A stretch of 64,000 nucleotides of DNA from Hydractinia symbiolongicarpus. Taxonomy: Eukaryota; Cnidaria; Hydrozoa; Anthoathecata; Hydractiniidae. The stretch spans positions 22,114,001-22,178,000 of the forward strand of contig NC_079888.1 in NCBI RefSeq assembly GCF_029227915.1. Reading direction: 5' to 3'. This document shows, in pieces, positions 36,821 to 49,450 of the stretch (position 1 is the stretch's first letter; each line of letters starts with the position of its first letter). The notes below the pieces were generated by a model. The model saw nothing but the letters and a program-made list of their open reading frames with translations, searched no databases and was not told the origin of the DNA. A program made the translations under genes and the position numbers.

Positions 36821-38742
36821 TCTTTTATTCAGCGTCTCATCAAAAATGAAAACATTTTTTGAAAACTACAAGTCTCATGCGTTTTAGTGGTGAAAAAATA
36901 GTATAAAAAAACGTTCGGGAAATGAGTTTACTCCCTGGGTACTTTCTTTGTATACTTTTGACTATACGGGCCGAGTCCGGGAGTTACGGGAAATCGCAGG
37001 TTTTCGTTTGCCGGCGATTAAACTTCTTTTATTCAGTGTCTCATCAAAAATGAAAACATTTTTGAAAACTACAAGTCTCATGCGTTTTAGTGGTGAAAAG
37101 ATAATTTATAAAATCGTTTTGGAAATGAGTTTACTCACAGGGTAATTTCTTTGTATGCATTCGACTATACGGGCCAAACCCGGGATGTACGGGAAATCGC
37201 AGGTTTTCGTTTGCCGGCGATTAAACCACTTTCATTAGGCGTCTCATCAAAAATGAAAACATTACTGAAAACTACAAGTCTCATGCGTTTTAGTGGTGAA
37301 AAAATAATTTAAAAAATCGTTCGAGAAATGAGTTTACTCCCTGGGTACTTTCTTTGTATACTTTTGACTATACGGGCCGAGTCCGGGATTTACGGGAAAT
37401 CGCTGGTTTTCGTTTGCCGGCGATTAAACTTCTTTTATTCAGCGTCTCATCAAAAATGAAAACATTTTTGAAAACTACAAGTCTCATGGGCTTTAGTGGT
37501 GAAATAATAATTTAAAAAATCCTTCGGGAAATGAGTTTACACCCTGGGTACTTTCTTTGTATACTTTTGACTATACGGGCCGAGTCCGGGATTTACGGGA
37601 AATCGCAGGTTTTCGTTTGCCGTCGGTTAAACTTCTTTTATTCAGCGTCTCATCAAAAATGAAAACATTTTTGAAAACTACAAGTCTCATGCGTTTTAGT
37701 GGTGAAAAAATAATTTAAAAAATCGTTCGGGAAATGAGTTTACTCCCTGGGTACTTTTTTTGTATACTTTTGACTATACGGGCCGAGTCCGGGAGTTACG
37801 GGAAATCGCAGGTTTTCGTTTGCCGGCGATTAAACTTCTTTTAATCAGTGTCTCATCAAAAATGAAAACATTTTTGAAAACTACAAGTCTCATGGGCTTT
37901 AGTGGTGAAATAATAATTTAAAAAATCCTTCGGGAAATGAGTTTACACCCTGGGTACTTTCTTTGTATACTTTTGACTATACGGGGTGAGTCCGGGATTT
38001 ACGGGAAATCGCAGGTTTTCGTTTGCCGTCGATTAAACTTCTTTTATTCAGCGTCTCATCAAAAATGAAAACATTTTTAAAACCTACAAGTCTCATGCGT
38101 TTTAGTGGTGAAATAATAATTTAAAAAATCGTTCTGGAAATGAGTTTACACCCTGGGTACTTTCTTTGTATACTTTTGACTATACGGGCCGAGTCCGGGA
38201 TTTACGGGAAATTGCAGACATTTTTGAAAACTACAAGTCTCATGCGTTTTAGTGGTGAAAAAATAATTTAAAAAATCGTTCGGGAAATGAGTTTACTCCC
38301 TGGGTACTTTCTTTGTATACATTCGACTATACGGGCCAAGCCTGGAATTTACGCGAAATCGCGGGTTTTCGTTTGCCGGCGATTAAACCACTTTCATTAG
38401 GCGTCTCATCAAAAATGAAAACATTACTGAAAACTACAAGTCTCATGCGTTTTAGTGGTGAAAAAATAATTTATAAAATCGTTTTGGAAGTGAGTTTACT
38501 CACAGGGTACTTTCTTTGTATACATTCGACTATACGGGCCAAACCCGGGATTTACGGGAAATCGCGGGTTTTCGTTTGCCGGCGATTAAACCACTTTCAT
38601 TAGGCGTCTCATCAAAAATGAAAACATTACTGAAAACTTCAAGTCTCATGCGTTTTAGTGGTGAAAAAATAATTTAAAAAATCGTTCGGGAAATGAGTTT
38701 ACACCCTGGGTAGTTTCTTTGTATACTTTTGACTATACGGGC
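36821..38742 (+). repeat. Mixed satellite monomers
   Basis: About nine and a half monomers including the six-T type, a GTATGCATTCG type near 37155, a GGGGTGAGTCC type near 37985 and one 147-bp monomer. The order resembles parts of the 4.7-8 kb region. No gene or foreign sequence is seen. Confidence 0.7.
38135..38281 (+). repeat. 147-bp deletion monomer 12
   Basis: Junction after 38217, TTCTGG form, just upstream of the 13-monomer domain. It is the last copy; none is seen in the right-hand 25 kb. Confidence 0.9.
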
Positions 38743-41380
38743 CGAGTCCTTGATTTACGGGAAGTCGCAGGTTTTCGTTTGCCGGCGATTAAACTTCTTT
38801 TATTCAGCGTCTCATCAAAAATGAAAACATTTTTGAAAACTACAAGTCTCATGGGCTTTAGTGGTGAAATAATAATTTAAAAAATCATTCGGGAAATGAG
38901 TTTACACCCTGGGTACTTTCTTTGTATACTTTTGACTATACGGGCCGAGTCCGGGATTTACGGGAAATCGCAGGTTTTCGTTTGCCGTCGGTTAAACTTC
39001 TTTTATTCAGCGTCTCATCAAAAATGAAAACATTTTTGAAAACTACAAGTCTCATGCATTTTAGTGGTGAAAAAATAATTTAAAAAATCGTTCGGGAAAT
39101 GAGTTTACTCCCTGGGTACTTTCTTTGAATACTTTTGATTATACGGGCCGAGTCCGGGGTTTACGGGAAATCGCGGTTTTCGTTTGCCGGTGATTAAACT
39201 TCTTTTATTCAGCGTCTCATCAAAAATGAAAACATTTTTTGAAAACTACAAGTCTCATGCGTTTTAGTGGTGAAAAAATAGTATAAAAAAACGTTCGGGA
39301 AATGAGTTTACTCCCTGGGTACTTTCTTTGTATACTTTTGACCATACGGGCCGAGTCCGGGAGTTACGGGAAATCGCAGGTTTTCGTTTGCCGGCGATTA
39401 AACTTCTTTTATTCAGTGTCTCATCAAAAATGAAAACATTTTTGAAAACTACAAGTCTCATGCGTTTTAGTGGTGAAAAGATAATTTATAAAATCGTTTT
39501 GGAAATGAGTTTACTCACAGGGTACTTTCTTTGTATGCATTCGACTATACGGGCCAAACCCGGGATGTACGGGAAATCGCAGCTTTTCGTTTGCCGGCGA
39601 TTAAACCACTTTCATTAAGCGTCTCATCAAAAATGAAAACATTACTGAAAACTACAAGTCTCATGCGTTTTAGTGGTGAAAAAATAATTTAAAAAATCGT
39701 TCGGGAAATGAGTTTACACCCTGGGTACTTTCTTTGTATACTTTTGACTATACGGGCCGAGTCCGGGATTTACGGGAAATCGCAGGTTTTCGTTTGCCGG
39801 CGATTAAACTTCTTTTATTCAGCGTCTCATCAAAAATGAAAACATTTTTAAAAACTACAAGTCTCATGGGCTTTAGTGGTGAAATAATAATTTAAAAAAT
39901 CCTTCGGGAAATGAGTTTACACCCTGGGTACTTTCTTTGTATACTTTTGACTATACGGGCTGAGTCCGGGATTTACGGGAAATCGCAGGTTTTCGTTTGC
40001 CGTCGGTTAAACTTCTTTTATTCAGCGTCTCATCAAAAATGAAAACATTTTTGAAAACTACAAGTCTTATGCGTTTTAGTGGTGAAAAAATAATTTAAAA
40101 AATCGTTCGGGAAATGAGTTTACTCCCTGGGTACTTTTTTTGTATACTTTTGACTATACGGGCCGAGTCCGGGAGTTACGGGAAATCGCAGGTTTTCGTT
40201 TGCCGGCGATTAAACTTCTTTTAATCAGTGTCTCATCAAAAATGAAAACATTTTTGAAAACTACAAGTCTCATGCGTTTTAGTGGTGAAAAGATAATTTA
40301 TAAAATCGTTTTGGAAATGAGTTTACTCACAGGGTACTTTCTTTGTATGCATTCGACTATATGGGCCAAACCCGGGATTTACGGGAAATCGCAGGTTTTC
40401 GTTTGCCGGCGATTAAACCACTTTCATTAGGCGTCTCATCAAAAATGAAAACATTACTGAAAACTACAAGTCTCATGCGTTTTAGTGGTGAAAAAATAAT
40501 TTAAAAAATCGTTCGGGAAGTGAGTTTACTCCCTGGGTACTTTCTTTGTATACTTTTGACTATACGGGCCGAGTCCGGGATTTACGGGAAATCGCAGGTT
40601 TTCGTTTGCCGGCGATTAAACTTCTTTTATTCAGCGTCTCATCAAAAATGAAAACATTTTTGAAAACTACAAGTCTTATGTGTTTTAGTGGTGATAAAAT
40701 AGTATAAAAAATCGTTTTGGAAATGAGTTTAGTCACAGGGTACTTTCTTTGTATACATTCGACTATACGGCCAAGCCCGGGATTTACGGGAAATCGCGGG
40801 TTTTCGTTTGCCGGCGATTAAGCCTCTTTCATTAGGCGTCTCATCAAAAATGAAAACATTTTTGAAAACTACAAGTCTCATGCGTTTTAATGGTGAAATA
40901 ATAATTTAAAAAATCGTTCGGGAAATGAGTTTACTTTCTGGGTTCTTTCTTTGTATACATTCGACTATACGGGCTAAGACCGGGATTTACGGGAAATCGC
41001 GGCTTTTCGTTTGCTGGCGATTAAACCACTTTCATCAAGCGTCTCATCAAAAATGAAAACATTTCTGAAAACTACAAGTCTCATGCGTTTTAGTGGTGAA
41101 AAAATACTTTAAAAATTCGTTCGGGAAATGAGTTTACTCACTGGGTACTTTCGTTGTATACTTTTGACTATACGGGCCGAGTCCGGGATTTACGGAAAAT
41201 CCCGGGTTTTCGTTTGCCGGCGATTAAACTTCTTTTATTCAGCGTCTCATCAAAAATGAAAACATTTTTAAAAACTACAAGTCTCATGGGCTTTAGTGGT
41301 AAAATAATAATTTAAATAATCGTTTGGGAAATGAGTTTACTCCCTGGGTACTTTCTTTGTATACTTTTGACTATACGGGC
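38743..41380 (+). repeat. 13-monomer higher-order unit, copy 1 (2638 bp)
   Basis: The stretch recurs immediately downstream at 2638 bp, which is 13 x 203 less one base. Shared rare features are GACCATACGGG, GTATGCATTCG twice, ATACGGCCAAGCCC and TTACTTTCTGGGTTC. The copy starts and ends inside GTCCTTGATT monomers, the likely exchange site. Confidence 0.85.
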
Positions 41381-44018
41381 CGAGTCCTTGATTTACGGGA
41401 AGTCGCAGGTTTTCGTTTGCCGGCGATTAAACTTCTTTTATTCAGCGTCTCATCAAAAATGAAAACATTTTTGAAAACTACAAGTCTCATGGGCTTTAGT
41501 GGTGAAATAATAATTTAAAAAATCATTCGGGAAATGAGTTTACACCCTGGGTACTTTCTTTGTATACTTTTGACTATACGGGCCGAGTCCGGGATTTACG
41601 GGAAATCGCAGGTTTTCGTTTGCCGTCGGTTAAACTTCTTTTATTCAGCGTCTCATCAAAAATGAAAACATTTTTGAAAACTACAAGTCTCATGCATTTT
41701 AGTGGTGAAAAAATAATTTAAAAAATCGTTCGGGAAATGAGTTTACTCCCTGGGTACTTTCTTTGAATACTTTTGATTATACGGGCCGAGTCCGGGGTTT
41801 ACGGGAAATCGCGGTTTTCGTTTGCCGGCGATTAAACTTCTTTTATTCAGCGTCTCATCAAAAATGAAAACATTTTTTGAAAACTACAAGTCTCATGCGT
41901 TTTAGTGGTGAAAAAATAGTATAAAAAAACGTTCGGGAAATGAGTTTACTCCCTGGGTACTTTCTTTGTATACTTTTGACCATACGGGCCGAGTCCGGGA
42001 GTTACGGGAAATCGCAGGTTTTCGTTTGCCGGCGATTAAACTTCTTTTATTCAGTGTCTCATCAAAAATGAAAACATTTTTGAAAATTACAAGTCTCATG
42101 CGTTTTAGTGGTGAAAAGATAATTTATAAAATCGTTTTGGAAATGAGTTTACTCACAGGGTACTTTCTTTGTATGCATTCGACTATACGGGCCAAACCCG
42201 GGATGTACGGGAAATCGCAGCTTTTCGTTTGCCGGCGATTAAACCACTTTCATTAAGCGTCTCATCAAAAATGAAAACATTACTGAAAACTACAAGTCTC
42301 ATGCGTTTTAGTGGTGAAAAAATAATTTAAAAAATCGTTCGGGAAATGAGTTTACACCCTGGGTACTTTCTTTGTATACTTTTGACTATACGGGCCGAGT
42401 CCGGGATTTACGGGAAATCGCAGGTTTTCGTTTGCCGGCGATTAAACTTCTTTTATTCAGCGTCTCATCAAAAATGAAAACATTTTTAAAAACTACAAGT
42501 CTCATGGGCTTTAGTGGTGAAATAATAATTTAAAAAATCCTTCGGGAAATGAGTTTACACCCTGGGTACTTTCTTTGTATACTTTTGACTATACGGGCTG
42601 AGTCCGGGATTTACGGGAAATCGCAGGTTTTCGTTTGCCGTCGGTTAAACTTCTTTTATTCAGCGTCTCATCAAAAATGAAAACATTTTTGAAAACTACA
42701 AGTCTCATGCGTTTTAGTGGTGAAAAAATAATTTAAAAAATCGTTCGGGAAATGAGTTTACTCCCTGGGTACTTTTTTTGTATACTTTTGACTATACGGG
42801 CCGAGTCCGGGAGTTACGGGAAATCGCAGGTTTTCGTTTGCCGGCGATTAAACTTCTTTTAATCAGTGTCTCATCAAAAATGAAAACATTTTTGAAAACT
42901 ACAAGTCTCATGCGTTTTAGTGGTGAAAAGATAATTTATAAAATCGTTTTGGAAATGAGTTTACTCACAGGGTACTTTCTTTGTATGCATTCGACTATAT
43001 AGGCCAAACCCGGGATTTACGGGAAATCGCAGGTTTTCGTTTGCCGGCGATTAAACCACTTTCATTAGGCGTCTCATCAAAAATGAAAACATTACTGAAA
43101 ACTACAAGTCTCATGCGTTTTAGTGGTGAAAAAATAATTTCAAAAATCGTTCGGGAAGTGAGTTTACTCCCTGGGTACTTTCTTTGTATACTTTTGACTA
43201 TACGGGCCGAGTCCGGGATTTACGGGAAATCGCAGGTTTTCGTTTGCCGGCGATTAAACTTCTTTTATTCAGCGTCTCATCAAAAATGAAAACATTTTTG
43301 AAAACTACAAGTCTTATGTGTTTTAGTGGTGATAAAATAGTATAAAAAATCGTTTTGGAAATGAGTTTACTCACAGGGTACTTTCTTTGTATACATTCGA
43401 CTATACGGCCAAGCCCGGGATTTACGGGAAATCGCGGGTTTTCGTTTGCCGGCGATTAAGCCTCTTTCATTAGGCGTCTCATCAAAAATGAAAACATTTT
43501 TGAAAACTACAAGTCTCATGCGTTTTAATGGTGAAATAATAATTTAAAAAATCGTTCGGGAAATGAGTTTACTTTCTGGGTTCTTTCTTTGTATACATTC
43601 GACTATACGGGCTAAGACCGGGATTTACGGGAAATCGCGGCTTTTCGTTTGCCGGCGATTAAACCACTTTCATCAAGCGTCTCATCAAAAATGAAAACAT
43701 TTCTGAAAACTACAAGTCTCATGCGTTTTAGTGGTGAAAAAATACTTTAAAAATTCGTTCGGGAAATGAGTTTACTCACTGGGTACTTTCGTTGTATACT
43801 TTTGACTATACGGGCCGAGTCCGGGATTTACGGAAAATCCCGGGTTTTCGTTTGCCGGCGATTAAACTTCTTTTATTCAGCGTCTCATCAAAAATGAAAA
43901 CATTTTTAAAAACTACAAGTCTCATGGGCTTTAGTGGTAAAATAATAATTTAAATAATCGTTTGGGAAATGAGTTTACTCCCTGGGTACTTTCTTTGTAT
44001 ACTTTTGACTATACGGGC
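41381..44018 (+). repeat. 13-monomer higher-order unit, copy 2 (2638 bp)
   Basis: Differences from copy 1 that I noticed: GCCGGCGATT for GCCGGTGATT near 41827, GAAAATTAC for GAAAACTAC near 42085, TCTCATGCG for TCTTATGCG near 42707, ATATAGGCC for ATATGGGCC near 42998, TTTCAAAAATC for TTTAAAAAATC near 43140, TACTCACAGG for TAGTCACAGG near 43370 and TTGCCGG for TTGCTGG near 43650. That is about seven in 2.6 kb. Confidence 0.85.
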
Positions 44019-46400
44019 CGAGTCCAGGATTTACGGGAAATCGCAGGTTTTCGTTTGCCGGCGATTAAACTTCTTTTATTCAGCGTCTCATCAAAAATGA
44101 AAACATTTTTAAAAACTACAAGTCTCATGGGCTTTAGTGGTAAAATATAAATTTAAAAAATTGTTTGGGAAATGAGTTTACTCCCTGGGTACTTTCTTTG
44201 TATACTTTTGACTATAGGTGCCGAGTCCGGGATTTACGGGAAATCGCAGGTTTTCGTTTGCCGGCGATTAAACCACTTTCATTAAGCGTCTCATCAAAAA
44301 TGAAAACATTTCTGAAAACTACAAGTCTCATGCGTTTTAGTGGTGAAAAAATAATTTAAAAATTCGTTCGGGAAATGAGTTTACTCACTGGGTACTTTCC
44401 TTGTATACTTTTGACTATACGGGCCGAGTCCGGGATTTACGGGAAATCCCGGGTTTTCGTTTGCCGGCGAATAAACTTCTTTTATTCAGCGTCTCATCAA
44501 AAATGAAAACATTTTTAAAAACTACAAGTCTCATGGGCTTTAGTGGTGAAATAATAATTTAAAAAATCGTTTGGGAAATTAGTTTACTCCCCGGGTACTT
44601 TCTTTGTATAGTTTTGACTATACGGGCCGAGTCCGGGATTTACGGGAAATCGCAGCTTTTCGTTTGCCGGCGATTAAACTTCTTTTATTCAGCGTCTCAT
44701 CAAAAATGAAAACATTTTTGAAAACTACAAGTCTTATGCGTTTTAGTGGTGAAAAAAAAATTAAAAAATCGTTTGGGAAATGAGTTTACTTCCTGTGTTC
44801 TTTCTTTGTATACATTCGACTATACGGGCTAAGCCCGGGATTTACGGGAAATCGCGGCTTTTCGTTTGCCGGCGATTAAACCACTTTCATCAACTGTCTC
44901 ATCAAAAATGAAAACATTTCTAAAAACTACAAGTCTCATGCGTTTTAGTGGTGAAAAAATAATTTAAAAATTCGTTCGGGAAATGAGTTTACTCACTGGG
45001 TACTTTCGTTGTATACTTTTGACTATACGGGCCGAGTCCGGGATTTACGGGAAATCCCGGGTTTTCGTTTGCCGGCGATTAAACTTCTTTTATTCAGCGT
45101 CTCATCAAAAATGAAAACATTTTTAAAAACTACAAGTCTCATGGGCTTTAGTGGTAAAATAATAATTTAAATAATCGTTTGGGAAATGAGTTTACTCCCT
45201 GGGTACTTTCTTTGTATACTTTTGACTATACGGGCCGAGTCTGGGATTTACGGGAATATGCAGGTTTTCGTATGCCGGCGATTAAACCACTTTCATTAAG
45301 CGTCTCATCAAAAATGAAAACATTTCTGAAAACTACAAGTCTCATGCGTTTTAGTGGTGAAAAAATAATTTAAAAATTCGTTCGGGAAATGAGTTTACTC
45401 ACTGGGTACTTTCCTTGTATACTTTTGACTATACGGGCCGAGTCCGGGATTTACGGGAAATCCCGGGTTTTCGTTTGCCGGCGATTAAACTTCTTTTATT
45501 CAGCGTCTCATCAAAAATGAAAACATTTTTAAAAACTACAAGTCTCATGGGCTTTAGTGGTAAAATAATAATTTAAATAATCGTTTGGGAAATGAGTTTA
45601 CTCCCTGGGTACTTTCTTTGTATACTTTTGACTATACGGGCCGAGTCCAGGATTTACGGGAAATCGCAGGTTTTCGTTTGCCGGCGATTAAACTTCTTTT
45701 ATTCAGCGTCTCATCAAAAATGAAAACATTTTTAAAAACTACAAGTCTCATGGGCTTTAGTGGTAAAATATAAATTTAAAAAATTGTTTGGGAAATGAGT
45801 TTACTCCCTGGGTACTTTCTTTGTATACTTTTGACTATAGGTGCCGAGTCCGGGATTTACGGGAAATCGCAGGTTTTCGTTTGCCGGCGATTAAAATTCT
45901 TTTATTCAGCGTCTCATCAAAAATGAAAACATTTTTGAAAACTACAAGTCTCATGCGTTTTAGTGGTGAAAAAATAATTTAAAAAATCGTTCGAGAAATG
46001 AGTTTACACCCTGGGCACTTTCTTTGTATACTTTTGACTATACGGGCCGAGTCTGGGATTTACGGGAAATCGCAGGTTTTCGTATACCGGCGATTAAACC
46101 ACTTTCATTAATCGTCTCATCAAAAATGAAAACATTTCTGAAAACTACAAGTCTCATGCGTTTTAGTGGTGAAAAAATAATTTAAAAATTCGTTCGGGAA
46201 ATGAGTTTACTCACTGGGTACTTTCCTTGTATACTTTTGGCTATACGGGCCGAGTCCGGGATTTACGGGAAATCCCGGGTTTTCGTTTGCCGGCGATTAA
46301 ACTTCTTTTATTCAGCGTCTCATCAAAAATGAAAACATTTTTAAAAACTACAAGTCTCATGGGGTTTAGTGGTAAAATATAAATTTAAAAAATCGTTCGA
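44019..46400 (+). repeat. 8-monomer units (1623 bp)
   Basis: Monomers starting at 43962 and 44165 recur at 45585 and 45788, 1623 bp later (8 x 203 less one base). Markers are GTCCAGGATTTACGG and GACTATAGGTGCCGAG. A 5-monomer echo of about 1015 bp is also visible between the CCACTTTCATTAAG monomers near 44270 and 45285. Confidence 0.75.
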
Positions 46401-48220
46401 GAAATGAGTTTACACCCTGGGCACTTTCTTTGTATACTTTTGACTATACGGGTCGAGTCTGGGATTTACGGGAAATCGCAGGTTTTCGTTTGCCGGCGAT
46501 TAAACCACTTTCATTAAGCGTCTCATCAAAAATGAATAGATTTCTGAAAACTACAAGTCTCATGCGTTTTAGTTGTGAAAAAATAATTTAAAAAATCGTT
46601 CTGGAAATGAGTTTACTCCCTGGGTACTTTCTTTGTATACTTTTGACTATACGGGCCGAGTCCGGGATTTACGGGAAATCGCGGGTTTTTGTTTGCCGGC
46701 GATTAAACTTCTTTTATTCAGCGTCTCATCAAAAATGAAAACATTTTTGAAAACTACAAGTCTCATGGGTTTAGTGGTGAAAAAATAATTTAAAAAATCG
46801 TTCGGGAAATGAGTTTACTCCCTGGGTACTTTCTTTGTATACTTTTGACTATACGGGCCGACTCCGGGATTTACGGGAAGTCGCGGGTTTTTGTTTGCCG
46901 GCGATTAAACTTCTTTTATTCAGCGTCTCATCAAAAATGAAAGTATTTTTAAATACTACAAGAGTCATGGGCTTTAGTGGTGGAATAATAATTTAAAAAA
47001 TCGTTCGGGAAATGAGTTTACACCCTGGGTACTTTCTTTGTATACTTTTGACTATGCGGGCCGAGTCCGGGGCTTACGGGAAATGGCGGGTTTTCGTTTG
47101 CCGGCGGTTAAACTTCTTTTATTTAGCGTCTCATCAAAAATGAAAACATTTTTGAAAACTACAAATCTCAAGCGTTTTAGTGGTGAAAAGATAATTTAAA
47201 AAATCGTTTTGGAAATGAGTTTACTCACAGGGTACTTTCTTTGTATACATTCGACTATACGGGCCAAGCCCGGGATTTATGGGAAATCGCGGGTTTTCGT
47301 TTGCCGGCGATTAAACCACTTTCATTAAGCGTCTCATCAAAAATGAAAACATTTCTAAAAACTACAAGTCTCATGCGTTTTAGTGGGCAAAAAATAATTT
47401 AAAAATTCGTTCGGGAAATGAGTTTACTCACTGGGTACTTTTCTTGTATACTTTTGACTATCCGGGCCGAGTCCGGGATTTACGGGAAATCGCAGGTTTT
47501 CGTTTGCCGGCTATTAAACTTCTTTTATTCAGCGTCTCATCAAAAATGAAAACATTTTTAAAAACTACAAGTCTCATGGGCTTTAGTGGTGGAATAATAA
47601 TTTAAAAAATCGTTCGGGAAATGAGTTTACACCCTGGGTACTTTCTTTGTATACTTTTGACTATGCGGTCCGAGTCCGGGGTTTACGGGAAATGGCGGGT
47701 TTTCGTTTGCCGGCGGTTAAACTTCTTTTATTTAGCGTCTCATCAAAAATGAAAACATTTTTAAAAACTACAAGTCTCAAGCGTTTTAGTGGTGAAAAGA
47801 TAATTTAAAAAATCGTTTTGGAAATGAGTTTACTCACAGGGTACTTTCTTTGTATACATTCGACTATACGGGCCAAGCCCGGGATTTACGGGAAATCGCG
47901 GGTTTTCGTTTGCCGGCGATTAAACCACTTTCATTAAGCGTCTCATCAAAAATGAAAGCATTTTTGAAAACTACAAGTCTCATGCGTTTTAGTGGTGAAA
48001 AAATAATTTAAAAATTCGTTAGGGAAATGAGTTTACTCAGTGGGTACTTTCCTTGTATACTTTTGACTATACGGGCCGAGACCGGGATTTACGGGAAATT
48101 GCGGGTTTTCGTTTGCCGGCGATTAAACTTCTTTTATTCAGCGTCTCATCAAAAATGAAAACATTTTTAAAAACTACAAGTCTCATGGGCTTTAGTGGTG
48201 AAATAATAATTTAAAAAATC
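46401..48220 (+). repeat. 3-monomer units, first set (about 610 bp)
   Basis: GTGGTGGAATAATAATTT near 46978 and 47588, followed by GACTATGCGG and GGCGGTTAAAC, gives a step of about 610 bp. The monomer around 46940 is unusually diverged. No other feature is seen. Confidence 0.7.
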
Positions 48221-49450
48221 GTTCGGGAAATGAGTTTACTCCCTGGGTACTTTCTTTGTATACATTCGACTATACGGGCCAAGCCCCGGATTTACGGGAA
48301 AACGCGGGATTTCGTTTGCCGGCGATTAAACCACCTTCATTAAGCGTCTCATCAAAAATGAAAACATTTCTAAAAACTACAAGTCTCATGCGTTTTAGTG
48401 GGGAAAAAATAATTTAAAAATTCGTTCGGGAAATGAGTTTACTCACTGGGTACTTTTCTTGTATACTTTTGACTATCCGGGCCGAGTCCGGGATTTACGG
48501 GAAATCGCGGGTTTTCGTTTGCTGGCGATTAAACTTCTTTTATTCAGCGTCTCATCAAAAATGAAAACATTTTTAAAAACTAAAAGTCTCATGCGTTTTA
48601 GTGGTGAAAAAATAATTTAAAAAAACGTTCGGGAAATGAGTTTACACCCTGGGTACTCTCTTTGTATACTTTTGACTATACGGGCCGAGTCCGGGATTTA
48701 CGGGAAATCGCAGGTTTTCGTTTGCCGGAGATTAAACTTCTTTTATTCAGTGTCTCATCAAAAATGAAAACATTTTTAAAAACTACAAGTCTCATGGGCT
48801 TTAGTGGTGAAATAATAATTTAAAAAATCGTTCGGGAAATGAGTTTACTCCCTGGGTACTTTCTTTGTATACATTCGACTATACGGGCCAAGCCCCGGAT
48901 TTACGGGAAAACGCGGGATTTCGTTTGCCGGCGATTAAACCACCTTCATTAAGCGTCTCATCAAAAATGAAAACATTTCTAAAAACTACAAGTCTCATGC
49001 GTTTTAGTGGGGAAAAAATAATTTAAAAATTCGTTCGGGAAATGAGTTTACTCACTGGGTACTTTTCTTGTATACTTTTGACTATCCGGGCCGAGTCCGG
49101 GATTTACGGGAAATCGCGGGTTTTCGTTTGCCGGCGATTAAACTTCTTTTATTCAGCGTCTCATCAAAAATGAAAACATTTTTAAAAACTACAAGTCTCA
49201 TGCGTTTTAGTGGTGAAAAAATAATTTAAAAAAACGTTCGGGAAATGAGTTTACACCCTGGGTACTCTCTTTGTATACTTTTGACTATACGGGCCGAGTC
49301 CGGATTTACGCGAAATCGCGGATTTTCGTTTGCCGGCGATTAAACTTCTTTTATTCAGCGTCCCATTAAATATGAAAATATTTTTGAAAACTACAAGTCT
49401 CATGCGTTTAGTGGTAAAAAAATAATATAAAAAATCGTTCGGGAAATGAG
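48221..49450 (+). repeat. 3-monomer units, second set (609 bp)
   Basis: AAGCCCCGGATTTACGGG followed by AACGCGGGATTTCG occurs at 48281 and 48890, exactly 609 bp apart. The next monomers, with GTGGGGAAAAAATA and GACTATCCGGG, repeat in the same order. About two copies are present. Confidence 0.8.
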
